This document shows, piece after piece, positions 40,853 through 51,169 of a stretch of 64,000 nt of DNA. The DNA is from VFMC01 sp963791635. GTDB lineage: Bacteria > Actinomycetota > Acidimicrobiia > Acidimicrobiales > Ilumatobacteraceae. The position numbers and the translations under genes are program-made. The stretch covers positions 62,001 to 126,000 of the forward strand of contig CAWBTC010000001.1 in NCBI GenBank assembly GCA_963791635.1, written 5' to 3'. The notes under the pieces were generated by a model. That model searched no databases. It had not been told where the DNA came from and saw nothing but the letters and a program-made list of their open reading frames with translations. How positions within the stretch are numbered: position 1 is the first letter of the stretch; each line of letters opens with the position of its first letter.

Positions 40853-41936
40853 ATGCGCAAGACCAAGCGCTTTGCGGCGCTGGCACTGACCGCGTCGCTG
40901 TTCGTGGTTGCCGCATGCGGAAGCCGACGACGAAGAGGACGTCGTCGGGCTCCAGCTAACCGACGCTCTCGGCCTGTGAAGTCACCGACGTCGGCGGTGT
41001 CGACGACAAGGGCTTCAACCAGTCCGCATATGCAGGCCTGCAGAAGGCGGAAAAGGACCTGGGCGTCCGAAGGATCTGCTCGAGTCGGCCAGCGACGCCG
41101 ACTACGCGCCGAACATCAACGCATTCATCGAGAAGAAGTGCTCGACGTGATCATCACTGTCGGCTTCCTGCTCGGCGGCGCCACGGCCGATGCCGCCAAG
41201 GCCAACCCCGAGCAGCAGTTCGCGATCATCGACTCCGACGCCAACGACAACAACGGCACGCCCGACGACTTCGCTGACGACATGAACCTCGAGAACGTGC
41301 GCGCGTTGAACTTCAGCACCGACGAGCCGTCGTTCGTCGCCGGCTACCTCGCTGCCGGCATGTCGGAGACCGGCAAGGTCGCCACGTTCGGTGGCATCAA
41401 CATCCCGCCGGTCACGATCTTCATGACGGGCTTCCTGAACGGCGTGAACTACTACAACGAGCAGAAGGGCACCGACTGTCGAGGTCCTCGGCTGGGACGG
41501 CACCGAAGGTTCGTTCGCCGGCAACTTCGATAGCCTCGACGACGGCAAGAAGCTCGCTCAGGGCTTCGCCGACGAAGGCGCGGACATCATCTTCCCGGTC
41601 GCCGGTCCGGTGGGCCTCGGCTCTTCGGCGTACGCCAAGGAAGTCGGTGGCATCCGGATCATCGGCGTCGACGTCGACATGTTCGTCAGCAACGACAAGG
41701 AGAAGTCGGTCTACCTGACCTCCGTGCTCAAGAACATCGATGCGGCCGTGTTCGACACGGTGAGCAATGTTGTTGACTGACGGCAAGGCCGGCGCCGACT
41801 ACCTCGGCAACTTCGCCAATGGCGGCGTGGGCATCGCCCCGTTCCACGACCAGGATGGCGACGTCCCGGCGAGCTGAAGGCGGAGATCGAGAAGCTGGTC
41901 GCCGACTTCACCGCCGGCACGATGAAGGCTGGCTGA
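40853..41936 (+). pseudogene. BMP-family nucleoside-binding lipoprotein, broken by about six frameshifts
   Basis: The gene encodes a PnrA/BmpA-type receptor for nucleosides. The N-terminus MRKTKRFAALALTASLFVVA ends in the lipobox VAAC. Well-conserved pieces follow in changing frames: CEVTDVGGVDDKGFNQSAY, ESASDADYAPNINAFIEKK, DVIITVGFLLGGATADAAK, FAIIDSDAND, NFSTDEPSFVAGYLAAGM, VEVLGWDGTEGSFAGNFDS, DIIFPVAGPVGLGSSAYA, IIGVDVDMF and AELKAEIEKLVADFTAG-like ending. The breaks fall near 40925-40975, 41068, 41140, 41478, 41777 and 41865. Conserved residues persist between breaks, which points to base-calling indels or very recent decay. A terminator follows and the ATPase and permease genes come next. 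The AAGGGGGAG site sets the start. Confidence 0.8.
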
Positions 41937-41979
41937 GCACTCGCTCACTCGCACGCACCGCAAGGTGCACGTGAACACG

Positions 41980-42013
41980 GAGAGGGGCCTTTCGGGGCCC
42001 CTCTCCTCGTTTT
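41980..42013 (+). terminator. Rho-independent terminator after the BMP gene
   Basis: GAGAGGGGCC and GGCCCCTCTC form a perfect 10-bp stem with a 6-nt loop (41980-42005), followed by CTCGTTTT. It may let the receptor be made in excess over the transporter core. Confidence 0.85.
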
Positions 42014-42056
42014 CTGCCGCGACCCCCGGTTCGCGCCGAAGACTCGGTCATTGCAC

Positions 42057-42062
42057 TAGATT
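42057..42062 (+). promoter_or_regulatory. Possible -10 box TAGATT of the transporter core genes
   Basis: TAGATT lies 51 nt before the ATG at 42113, downstream of the terminator. No -35 box is evident. Confidence 0.35.
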
Positions 42063-42112
42063 CGGCGCTCGTCACGGGGGCGCACATGGGGCGACACCCC
42101 AAGGGGGACCGA

Positions 42113-43631
42113 ATGGAACTGGAGCTACGGGGGATCACGAAGCGATTCCCCGGCGTCGTCGCCAACGACGACGTCAACCTGCGCGTGCGTGGCGGCGAGG
42201 TGCTCGCCCTCGTCGGCGAGAACGGCGCCGGCAAGAGCACGCTGATGAACGTCCTGTACGGCCTGTACAGGGCCGATGAGGGCGAGATCCTCATCGACGG
42301 CGTCGCTCAGCACTTCACCTCGCCACGCGACGCGATCGCCGCCGGCATCGGGATGGTGCATCAGCACTTCATGCTCGTCCCCGTGTTCACCGTCGCCGAG
42401 AACGTGGTGATGGGCGTCGAGCCCACCAGCACTCGGCGGCATCAAGCTCGACCTGGCCACCGCGCGCGAGCAGGTGCGCGCCATCTCCGAGCAGTACGGC
42501 ATGCACCTCGACCCGGACGCAGTGATCGAGGACATGCCGGTCGGTCTGCAGCAGCGCGTCGAGATCATCAAGGTGCTGTTCCGCCACGCGAAGATCGTGG
42601 TGTTCGACGAGCCCACCGCCGTGCTCACCCCGCAGGAGATCGACGACTTCTTCGTGATCGTCGAGTCGCTCAAGGCCGACGGCAAGGGCATCGTCTTCAT
42701 CACCCACAAGCTGCGCGAAGCCATCAAGGTGGCCGACCGGATCGAAGTGCTGCGCCGGGGCAAGACGGTGGGCGAGGCCGACCCGAAGACGGTGAAGGAC
42801 ACCGAGCTCGCCGAGATGATGGTCGGCCGCCCGGTCGACCTCGTCGTCAACAAAGAACACCACGAGCCCGGCGCCGTCGTGCTCGAACTCCAGGACTTCA
42901 CGGTGCGCGACCCATCGGGACGAGTGCTCGTCGACCACGTGAACCTGCAGGTGCGCGCTGGTGAGATCGTCGGCATCGCCGGCGTGCAGGGCAACGGCCA
43001 GACCGAACTCGTCGATGCCCTCGTCGGCCTGCGCCGCGTGGCAGGTGGCAGCGTGCACCTCGCCGGCGAGGACATCACGGTCGCCGACCCCCGCGACATG
43101 CACCGTCACGGTGTGGCCCACATCCCCGAGGACCGTCAGCGTGAGGGCATCGTCAAGGACTTCGACGTCACCGAGAACCTGGCCCTCACCGGCTACTACT
43201 CCCCGCCGCTCAGTCAGGGCGTCACCATCGACTGGCGCGCCGCGGACCATCGGGCCGTCGAGCTCGTCGACCAGTTCGACATCCGCACCCCGTCTGTGGA
43301 CACCGGAGTGGGCACGCTGTCGGGCGGGAACCAACAGAAGGTGATCGTCGCCCGGGAGCTGAGCCGCGATCTCAGGCTCGCCATCGCCTGCCAACCCACG
43401 CGTGGCATCGACGTGGGGTCGATCGAGTACATCCACGAACGCATCGTCGCCTTGCGCGACGCAGGCGTCGCGGTGCTGGTGGTGAGCACCGAGCTCGACG
43501 AAGTGATGGCCCTGGCCGATCGAGTGGTCGTCATGTACCGCGGCAAGGTCGTCGCCGACCTTCCCCGCGCATCCACGAGTCACAACGAGGTCGGCCTGTA
43601 CATGGCCGGCGCGAAGGAGAGCGCAGCATGA
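42113..43631 (+). pseudogene. Nucleoside ABC transporter ATP-binding protein (two NBDs), frameshifted
   Basis: This is the double ATPase of a BMP-type nucleoside importer (NupA/YufO-like, about 505 residues). The first domain has GENGAGKSTLMNVLYGLYR and, after a break, VGLQQRVEIIKVLFRHAK and VVFDEPTAVLTP. The second has GVQGNGQTELVDALVGLRR with the relaxed Walker A usual in this family, then TLSGGNQQKVIVARELSRD and CQPTRGIDVGSIEYIH. The frame shifts by one base at about 42431-42437, between GVEPT and GGIKLDLATAREQ. The ATG at 42113 has an AAGGGGG site. The gene overlaps the permease by 4 nt. Only one base need be corrected, so a sequencing error is likely. Confidence 0.83.
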
Positions 43632-44824
43632 CCACCGCGACGGTCGATGGGGGACGCGAGGAGGCTCCCGAAAAGAAGCCGAAACTCCTTGCATTCTTCG
43701 ATCGCATCGACACCTACAACAACTTGCTGCTGCCGTTCCTGGCGGTGGTGTCGGCGCTGATCGTCGGAGCACTGATCATCGGCCTCACCGACATCGATCG
43801 CCTGAAGGAAGGCAACATCGGCGGCATCCTCGGCACCATCAAGGATGCCTACCTGGCGTTGCCGTCTGGTGCCCTCGGCAGCCTCAGAGGCATCAGCGAG
43901 ACAATCGTGTCGGCAACGCCACTGATCCTTGCCGGCCTCTGCTTCGCGGTAGCCGCACGCTCGGGTCTGTTCAACATCGGTGCCACCGGCCAGATGTTCG
44001 CAGGCGGGATGGCATCGGTGTGGGTGGGCTTTTCGATGAACGGCCCCGGCATCGTGCAGGTGCCGCTGGCCCTGCTGGCCGGCATCGTCTTCGGGGGCCT
44101 GTGGGGCGGCATCGTCGGGCTGCTCAAGGCCCGCACCGGTGCACACGAGGTGATCACCACGATCATGACCAACTACATCGCCGGGCTGCTCACCCTGTGG
44201 CTGCTGAAGACCGAGGCGTTCCAGCAGCCGGGCAAGGACAACCCGATCTCGAAGACGGTCAGCAAGGACGGCCGTCTCCCGAAGCTGTTCTTCTGGAGCG
44301 ACGACCCCTCGCTGCGCGCCCACTGGGGCTTCCTCGTGGCGCTCGGTGGCGCGGTGTTCATGTGGTGGCTGTTCGAGCGGTCGAGGATCGGCTTCGAGCT
44401 GCGCACGTTCGGCGCGAATGCCGATGCGGCCCGCTACGCCGGGATGAAGCCGGCGACGCTCACCACGCTCGCGATGTTCATCGCCGGTGGTCTGGCGGGC
44501 CTCGGTGGCGCCACCCAGATGATCGGCACCCAGGGATACGCGACGGAGAGCTTCGCCGGCAGCATCGGCTTCGATGCGATCGCGGTCGCCCTGCTCGGCC
44601 GGAACAAGCCGTCGGGCATCGTGTTCGCAGCACTCCTGTTCGGCATCCTCGAAGCCGGTGGCCGCAAGATGCAGCTCGAGACCGACATCCCGCTCGATGT
44701 CGTGCTCGTACTTCGAGCGCTCATCGTGCTGTTCATCGCCGCGCCAGCGCTGACTCGACTGATCTGGCGCCTCAAGGGCGAGGGGACCACGTCGGCCCTG
44801 CAGTTCCGCGGGTGGGGAGCATGA
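43628..44824 (+). CDS. Nucleoside ABC transporter permease (NupP-like)
   Basis: The 398-residue protein is a BPD_transp_2 permease with about nine membrane helices. Typical segments are ISETIVSATPLILAGLCFAV, RSGLFNIGATGQMFAGGM, GAHEVITTIMTNYIAGLL and FGANADAARYAGM with FIAGGLAGLGGATQMIG after it. It forms one half of the channel in BMP-dependent nucleoside import. It overlaps the ATPase and the next permease by ATGA at both ends, so all three are co-translated. Confidence 0.9.
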   Translation: MTTATVDGGREEAPEKKPKLLAFFDRIDTYNNLLLPFLAVVSALIVGALIIGLTDIDRLKEGNIGGILGTIKDAYLALPSGALGSLRGISETIVSATPLILAGLCFAVAARSGLFNIGATGQMFAGGMASVWVGFSMNGPGIVQVPLALLAGIVFGGLWGGIVGLLKARTGAHEVITTIMTNYIAGLLTLWLLKTEAFQQPGKDNPISKTVSKDGRLPKLFFWSDDPSLRAHWGFLVALGGAVFMWWLFERSRIGFELRTFGANADAARYAGMKPATLTTLAMFIAGGLAGLGGATQMIGTQGYATESFAGSIGFDAIAVALLGRNKPSGIVFAALLFGILEAGGRKMQLETDIPLDVVLVLRALIVLFIAAPALTRLIWRLKGEGTTSALQFRGWGA

Positions 44825-46098
44825 GCATGACCATGACCACCGATTCGGCGACGCCGTCCCCGCTGACGTTCGAGGAGAAGCGGCACGCACGCAACCTGGG
44901 CATCGGCTACATCGTGCTCGCCGGCATGACGATGCTGTTCCTCACTCGCCACAGCGGGACCGCCACGTTCAACCTCGACTCCGGTCGATCCTTCGGCCTG
45001 CCGGCCCAGCCGTTGGCATGGTTCGCTGCTGCGTCGCTTGCCGTGGTTGCGGGCGTGCAACTGTGGCGTGGCTTCGGCAAGTGGACGAACGTCATCCTCG
45101 CGATGGCATCGCTGCTGGTCTTCATGTCGTTCCTGGCATGGGCGGCCGCCGGTCTCGAGTTCTCGTTCATCGGCATGCTCGCGTCCGCCGTCACTTTCTC
45201 CACGCCGCTCATCTTCGGAGCGTGCGCCGGCATCATGTGCGAGCGCTCGGGTGTGGTGAACATCGCGATCGAGGGTCTGCTGTTGAACGGCGCCTTCACC
45301 TCGGCGTTCGTCGGGTCGATCGCCAGCGGCTGGCCGGGCATGGGCCCGAAGACCGGCTTCTGGATCGGTGTCGTCGCGGCGATGATCACGAGCGGCATGT
45401 TCGCCTGGCTGCTCGCCTGGCTGGCGATCCGGTTCAAGGTCGACCAGGTGATCGTCGGCTTCTTCATCAACTTCTTCGTCCTCGGTCTCACGTCGTTCCT
45501 GTCGAGCCGGGTGCTGACGGAGAACCCCGACTACAACGACACCCCGACGCTCGGCGCCTGGAAGATCCCGCTGTTGGAGCGCATCCCCGTGCTCGGCCAG
45601 ATCCTGTTCCAACAGACCGTGTTCGTGTACGGCGCGTACATCCTCGTGATGATGTTCACCTGGTTCCTGTTCCGCACCAAGTGGGGTCTGCGCACCCGCG
45701 CAGTCGGCGAACACCCACGTGCAGCCGACACCCTCGGCGTGAACGTGCTGCGTCTGCGATACCGCAACGTGATCATGGCAGGCGCGATCGCCGGCTTCGG
45801 GGGGGCATGGTGGACCGCGACGCTCGGACGTTTCAACGAGAACATCACGAACGGACGTGGCTTCATCGCCCTCGCCGTCGTGATCGTCGGCCGATGGCAC
45901 CCGGTTGGCGCGCTCAGCGCAGCGCTGCTGTTCGGCCTGTTCGACTCGGTCGCCGACAAGCTCAGCCTGCTGAACACCGGCCTGCCGAGCGAGTTCATCA
46001 AGATGACCCCATACCTCATGACCATCGTCGTGGTGGCCGGCTTCGTCGGCCGGTCACGCGGTCCGAAGGCGGCGGGCCAGCCCTACGAGAGTCAGTGA
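44821..46098 (+). CDS. Nucleoside ABC transporter permease (NupQ-like)
   Basis: The 425-residue protein is the second BPD_transp_2 permease, with about ten membrane helices. It shows TFSTPLIFGACAGIMCERSG, VVNIAIEGLLLNGAFTSAF, FKVDQVIVGFFINFFVLGL and RAVGEHPRAADTLGVNVLRL, matching the partner permease of this transporter class. The N-terminal region (about 70 residues, two extra hydrophobic segments) is longer than usual. The ATG at 44821 overlaps the previous stop. The convergent queF gene ends 15 nt downstream. Confidence 0.9.
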   Translation: MSMTMTTDSATPSPLTFEEKRHARNLGIGYIVLAGMTMLFLTRHSGTATFNLDSGRSFGLPAQPLAWFAAASLAVVAGVQLWRGFGKWTNVILAMASLLVFMSFLAWAAAGLEFSFIGMLASAVTFSTPLIFGACAGIMCERSGVVNIAIEGLLLNGAFTSAFVGSIASGWPGMGPKTGFWIGVVAAMITSGMFAWLLAWLAIRFKVDQVIVGFFINFFVLGLTSFLSSRVLTENPDYNDTPTLGAWKIPLLERIPVLGQILFQQTVFVYGAYILVMMFTWFLFRTKWGLRTRAVGEHPRAADTLGVNVLRLRYRNVIMAGAIAGFGGAWWTATLGRFNENITNGRGFIALAVVIVGRWHPVGALSAALLFGLFDSVADKLSLLNTGLPSEFIKMTPYLMTIVVVAGFVGRSRGPKAAGQPYESQ

Positions 46099-46113
46099 CC
46101 AGCGCCGGTCTGA

Positions 46114-46506
46114 TCAGCGGTGCAGGCGGGCGACCGCCTGCACCTCGATGCCGCCACGCGGCCGCTGGGTGAGGGTGACCGTCACGTCCACCGGTGCGGC
46201 GGTGGCCATCACCTCGCTCGCGATCTCGGCGGTGAGCGCCTCGGCGAACATCGCGCGGTCGCGGAAGCCCCAGAGATACAGCTTGAGGCTCTTCGATTCG
46301 ATGCACCACTGATCGGGCGTGTACTCGATCACCACGTGGGCGATGTCGGGTTGTCGGGTCACCGGGCACATCGACTGGAGCTCGTCGGTGGTGAAGCGCA
46401 CCGTCGTCACGTGCGCAGGTGCGGGGAACACCTCGACGTGGTCGATCGAATGACGCACGGTGTTGCCCAAGACGGTGAGCCGGTCGGTTGATCCGGTGGT
46501 TTCCAT
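46114..46506 (-). CDS. queF: NADPH-dependent 7-cyano-7-deazaguanine reductase (unimodular QueF)
   Basis: The 130-residue enzyme reduces preQ0 to preQ1 in queuosine synthesis. The catalytic Cys is in QSMCPVTRQPDIAHV and the QueF motif ESKSLKLYLWGFRDR follows, with FAEALTAEI after it; this is the short, single-domain form of the family. No queC, queD, queE or tgt lies nearby. The ATG at 46506 is 8 nt from TACCCT, so it is probably leaderless. It sits on the opposite strand in the middle of the nucleoside salvage genes, which may reflect a shared theme of base metabolism. Confidence 0.9.
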   Translation of the reverse strand: METTGSTDRLTVLGNTVRHSIDHVEVFPAPAHVTTVRFTTDELQSMCPVTRQPDIAHVVIEYTPDQWCIESKSLKLYLWGFRDRAMFAEALTAEIASEVMATAAPVDVTVTLTQRPRGGIEVQAVARLHR

Positions 46507-46514
46507 GGGGCAAC

Positions 46515-46520
46515 AGGGTA
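46515..46520 (-). promoter_or_regulatory. -10 box TACCCT of queF
   Basis: On the minus strand TACCCT is 8 nt from the ATG at 46506. Confidence 0.5.
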
Positions 46521-46541
46521 TGGGCGTCGTGGGCAACCACA

Positions 46542-46547
46542 TACGAT
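46542..46547 (+). promoter_or_regulatory. -10 box TACGAT of the adenosine deaminase gene
   Basis: TACGAT is 6 nt from the ATG at 46554; the queF and deaminase promoters are back to back in 47 bp. Confidence 0.5.
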
Positions 46548-46553
46548 GTCGAG

Positions 46554-47642
46554 ATGTCCAACGTCAGTGTCGATCTGCTTCGCTCGGTGCCGAAGGTGCT
46601 GCTGCACGACCATCTCGACGGTGGTCTTCGCCCGGCGACGGTGGTGGAGTTGGCGGAGGAGTACGGCTACTCCATGCTGCCGACCACCGATGTGACCGAG
46701 CTGGCCCAGTGGTTCAACCGCGGCGCAAAACGCAATGACCTGGTGCTGTACTTGGAGACCTTTGCCCACACGGTGGGGGTGATGCAGCACCGCGATGCGA
46801 TCGAGCGCGTGTCGTACGAGTGCGCCCAGGACCTCGCCGCCGACGGCTGTGTGTACGCCGAGGTGCGCATGGCCCCCGAGCTGTGCACCGAGGCCGGACT
46901 CACCCTCGACGAGGCGGTGGAGGCGATGCTCGACGGCTTCCGTCGCGGTTCTGCGGGCACCGACCTCACGATCTATCTGATCTGTTCGGCGATGCGCACC
47001 GCGGCACGCAGCCTCGAGATCGCCGAACTGGCCGTGCGCTGGCGGGATGCCGGGGTGGTGGGCTTCGACATCGCCGGCGCCGAAGCCGGCTATCCGCCCA
47101 CGCGCCACCTCGACGCGTTCCAGTACGTGCAACGCGAGAACTTCCACACCACGATCCACGCCGGCGAGGCCTTCGGTCTGCCGAGCATCTGGGAGGCCGT
47201 GCAGTTCTGTGGTGCGGAGCGCCTCGGTCATGGCGTGCGCATCGTCGACGACATCACCGGCCCGCCCGGCGAGGAGCAGTTGGGCCGGCTTGCCGCATTC
47301 GTTCGCGACCGGCGCATCCCGCTCGAGTTGTGCCCAACGTCGAACGTGGGCACCGGGGTGTGTGCATCGATCGCCGACCACCCGATCGGCATGCTGCGTC
47401 GCCTCCGCTTCCGGGTCACGCTCAACACCGACAACCGGTTGATGAGCGCCACCTCGATGACCCATGAGATGGAGCAGCTCCACGAGGCATTCGGCTGGGG
47501 CCTCGAAGACTTCGAGTGGATGACCATCAACGCGATGAAGAGCGCGTTCGCCCCGTTCCCCGAGCGCCTGAGGATCATCAACGGCTCGATCAAGCCCCGC
47601 TACGCGCTCGTGAAGGCCGACCTCGCTCTCGGGGCCGGCTGA
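46554..47642 (+). CDS. add: Adenosine deaminase
   Basis: The 362-residue zinc enzyme deaminates adenosine or deoxyadenosine to inosine. Zinc and catalytic motifs are VLLHDHLDGGL (two His ligands), TTIHAGEAFG (third His and catalytic Glu), GAERLGHGVRI (catalytic His), and VTLNTDNRLMSATSMT (last Asp ligand). The actinobacterial form with NTDNRLMS is typical. It follows the nucleoside transporter and precedes upp, as in many actinobacterial salvage clusters, so imported adenosine can be used as a purine source. Confidence 0.93.
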   Translation: MSNVSVDLLRSVPKVLLHDHLDGGLRPATVVELAEEYGYSMLPTTDVTELAQWFNRGAKRNDLVLYLETFAHTVGVMQHRDAIERVSYECAQDLAADGCVYAEVRMAPELCTEAGLTLDEAVEAMLDGFRRGSAGTDLTIYLICSAMRTAARSLEIAELAVRWRDAGVVGFDIAGAEAGYPPTRHLDAFQYVQRENFHTTIHAGEAFGLPSIWEAVQFCGAERLGHGVRIVDDITGPPGEEQLGRLAAFVRDRRIPLELCPTSNVGTGVCASIADHPIGMLRRLRFRVTLNTDNRLMSATSMTHEMEQLHEAFGWGLEDFEWMTINAMKSAFAPFPERLRIINGSIKPRYALVKADLALGAG

Positions 47643-47725
47643 GCCGACGACGGTCCGTTCAACGGCCCGTCCGTTCCGGGGCCGTCCTTTCCGGTGCACC
47701 GCTCCCGTCTGCCACACTCGCGAGC

Positions 47726-48361
47726 ATGCCCGTCGCCGTCCACCACGTCGATCACCCGCTGATCGCCGACGCCCTCGTCCGTGTCCGAGACGTGAACACC
47801 CCCAATGCGTTGTTCCGTCAGGAGATCGAGCGGATCGGTTCGCTGTTGTTGGCCGAGGCAACACGGAACCTGCCGACGGTGTCGGTGCGGGTGACCACCC
47901 CGTTGATCGAGACCAGCGGTCGCGTGCTCGCCGCGCAGCCGATCGTGGTGCCGGTCCTGCGCGCTGGTCTCGGCTTCTTGCACGCTGCGCAGGAGCTGAT
48001 GCCGAGCGCCGACGTGGGCTTCATCGGCATCTCCCGTGACGAAGAGACGTTCCAGCCGAAGTCGTATGTGAACAAGCTGCCCGAGACCCTCGCCGGACGG
48101 CAATGCATCGTGCTCGACCCGATGCTGGCCACCGGCGGTTCGCTGGCGCACGCCTGCAGGCTGCTGATCGAGCGCGGCGCCACCGGAACGATCATCGTCG
48201 TCTGCGTGCTGGCGGCTCCCGAAGGCATCAAGGTGCTCGAGGATGCCGGGCTCGACCTCGCGATCTACACCGCCGCCGTCGACGAGCGTCTCAACGAGAC
48301 CGCGTTCATCGTCCCAGGTCTGGGCGACGCCGGCGACCGTCAATTCGGCTCGCCTGCCTGA
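47726..48361 (+). CDS. upp: Uracil phosphoribosyltransferase
   Basis: The 211-residue enzyme makes UMP from uracil and PRPP. It shows TRNLPTVSVRVTTPL, VPVLRAGLGFLHAAQELMP, GFIGISRDEET, the PRPP loop IVLDPMLATGGSLAHA, and the C-terminal VDERLNETAFIVPGLGDAGD, all diagnostic. It completes the salvage island after add. A CACACT sequence 7 nt before the ATG may be a weak leaderless -10 box. Confidence 0.93.
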   Translation: MPVAVHHVDHPLIADALVRVRDVNTPNALFRQEIERIGSLLLAEATRNLPTVSVRVTTPLIETSGRVLAAQPIVVPVLRAGLGFLHAAQELMPSADVGFIGISRDEETFQPKSYVNKLPETLAGRQCIVLDPMLATGGSLAHACRLLIERGATGTIIVVCVLAAPEGIKVLEDAGLDLAIYTAAVDERLNETAFIVPGLGDAGDRQFGSPA

Positions 48362-48391
48362 CGCCACCTCGCGAGGCGGGCCGCAGAGCGG

Positions 48392-51074
48392 TCAGCCGAC
48401 AGGACTCGGATGCTGCTCCGGCTGTGTCTCGGAGGGCGGGAATGCCACGGCTGTGTCGGCGAGCTCAGCCGCGTCCCTGCGCTGGAGCGCCCAGCCGAGG
48501 AACACGTCGCCCGTCATCGGACGCCTGAAGTGATAGCCCTGTCCCGCATGGCATCCGAGGCTCCTGAGGATGTTCGCCTGCTCGGGCCGTTCGATCCCTT
48601 CGGCGACGATGAACCGATCCAGCGCGTTCACCAGGGCGATGATCGCCGACGCGAAGGCGTGGGCGGATTGCGCCGGATCCACCTGATCGATGTCGTCGAT
48701 GAACGGCTTGGCGATCTTGATCACATCGACCGGCAGCGTGCGGAGGTAGCTCAGCGAGGAGTACCCCGTGCCGAAGTCATCGAGCGCGAGGCGGACCCCG
48801 AGCTGCTTCATCTGCTGCAGGATCTCGTGCGTGTCGCCTTCCTGGTCGATGATCAGGTTCTCCGTGATCTCGATGCCGAGACGGCGAGGTTCGAGATCGT
48901 GACGACGGAGCGTGCCCGTGATCCGTTGCAGCAGATCGGTCTCCCGGAACGAGTCGGGCGAGACGTTGACGTTGACCCACGGCACCAGCCCCGGTGCTGT
49001 CGCGTCGGCGAGGGAGAGCCAGGCACACGCCTGGTCCATGACGATCCTGTCGATGGTCGTGATCAGGCCGCTGAGCTCGGCAACGCGCAGGAAGCTGTCG
49101 GGGGCCAGCATCCCGAGCTCGGGATGGTTCCAGCGCACCAGAGCTTCGGCACCGAGCATCGCCCCTGAGTCGAGCCCGATGATCGGCTGGTAGTAGGTGA
49201 CCAGTTCGCCGTTGTCGATCGCCTGCATCAGGTCCGCGTGCAGGCTGAAGCGCTGCATGCTCGACTCGTGCATCGACGACTCGAACCCGATCACTCGGTT
49301 CTTCCCCTGTGCCTTCGCGACGTACATCGCGGTGTCGGCGTCACGCATCATCGCCACGGGGTCGGCGCCGGGAACCAGCATCGCAGCGCCGATGCTGGCG
49401 CGGATGTACATCCGCCGGCTCGTGACCAGCGCGGCCGGCTCGAACGCTTTGAGGATGCGTTCCGCGGCCGCGGCCGCTTCAGCGGGGTTGCCGACGTCGG
49501 GGAGCAGCACTGCGAACTCGTCACCGCCGAGCCGGGCGACCGTGTCGGTACGCGGACACGCAGTTGCGCAGCCGAGTCGCGACTTCGATCAACAGCGCAT
49601 CACCGGCGGCGTGACCGCAGCTGTCGTTCACGGTCTTGAAGTCGTCCAGATCGATGAACAGCACGGCGCCACCACGACCGGTGGCGTGTTCGATCACGTG
49701 TTCGAGGTTCGATCGGAACAGCGACCGGTTGGCAAGGCCCGTCAGCGGGTCGTGGGTCGCTTCGAAGCTCAATCGGCCTTCGAGGACGCGGAGCTGCTCG
49801 AGTGACTGCTCGAGACGCCCGTTCTCCAGCGCAGCAGCCGTGTGGTTCGCGAGCGTGACGGCGAGTTGGGCATCGGTGACGTCGAACCCGACGACCGAGC
49901 TCAACGGGTTCGCGATGACGAGCGCGCCGACCACGCGCGTGTCACCGAGCAGCGGCGCGACGATGGCAGCGGAGTAGGTGCTCAAGCGCAGGAACTCGAT
50001 ACCGAGGCCGCCGCTGCTCGCGTTCAGGATCAGCGGTTGGCGTTCGCCGAGCAGCCCCATCAGGACGTGGTGCCTCGCATCCAGTTCGTGCGTGTGTGCG
50101 AGCGCACCCGCTCCGAGCTGGAAGCAGATCGGCTCGGCGTTCGACTCGGGGAGGTAGACGATCTCCGCCGCCGATGCGTTGAACGTGTCGCACGTCCTGC
50201 GCAGCAGCTCACCGAACGCGGTCTCGAAGTCGGCGGACTGGTGGAGCAGCTTGGTCGACTGATACAGGAAGTCGAGGCCTTCGTGACGGCGTCGCTGAGA
50301 CGAGTACGCCCAGCTGGCCAGATAGGTTCCCGCGACCGGCAGGATCAGCAACCAGGCGATCTCCGGATGTGCGTCGACGACCACCACCGCCACCACGCCG
50401 AGGCTGCTCGTGAACGTGGCGGTTGCCAGCCCGAAGCCGGCATTGGAGACCAAGTCGGCCGATCGCCACGACCCCGAGGCGATCCTGATGACCGTCGAGA
50501 CGAGCACGATCGACAGCATCGCCTCGACCAGCATCGCTGCACCGCCCTGCAACAGGGTGCTGCCCTGCAGCGGGGCGAGCTCGGTCGCCAACGCGCGGAA
50601 CACCACGACCGCAACCAGGCTGGTCACGATGAACACGGCCGTGTTGAAGACGACCTTCAGCGGACCTTGCCTGCGATGCAGCACGAGCACCAGCACCGCG
50701 GCGAGCAGCTGAGCAGCGACCATCACGAGCGGCTGCACGTAGAACAACCCGAACGCAAGCGGCAGCTCGACCAAGGAGAACGTGTGCGAGTCGGCCCGGA
50801 TGCGGAGGTGGATGACGAACACCTCGGCGAACGCGAAGCCTGCGGCAAGCACCGGCAAGGCGAACCACAGCGGCCACTTCGTCTGCGCTCCCCACTGCTG
50901 CGGCCCGTAGAACGACACGGTCAAGACCGCGCAAGCAGCCCACAAGCATGCCGAGAACGCAACGATGCCGCCTCTCGCCGATCGAAGACCGTCCGCCGCG
51001 CCCGATTCGGGCTCGCGCAGCGGTTCGGTGGTGGCACTCACCTGGGGGGTATCGGCACGGACGGTCGTCGACAT
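48392..51074 (-). pseudogene. Membrane GAF-GGDEF-EAL cyclic-di-GMP protein, frameshifted
   Basis: With one base corrected this is an about 890-residue bifunctional cyclic-di-GMP enzyme. The N-terminal third has about eight membrane helices. A GAF-like domain follows (RRTCDTFNASAAEIVYLPES to ANHTAAALENGRL), then a GGDEF domain (THDPLTGLANRSLFRSNLE; RLGGDEFAVLLPD) and an EAL domain (GAEALVRWNHPELG; EITENLIID; LDDFGTGYSSLSYL; IVAEGIERPEQ). The active-site GGDEF and EAL motifs are intact. The frame breaks at about 49545-49560, inside the GGDEF domain between IEVATRLRNC and TDTVARLGGDEF. It is divergent from nothing nearby; the agmatinase gene lies upstream on the same strand. Confidence 0.82.
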
Positions 51075-51169
51075 GAGCAGGGCGTCCGACCCTCACACAA
51101 CTATCGACGCTGTCCCCACTCGATCGACGGCGCCGTTGCTGGGCGTGGCCCGCTCTCACCCAAACAGGT

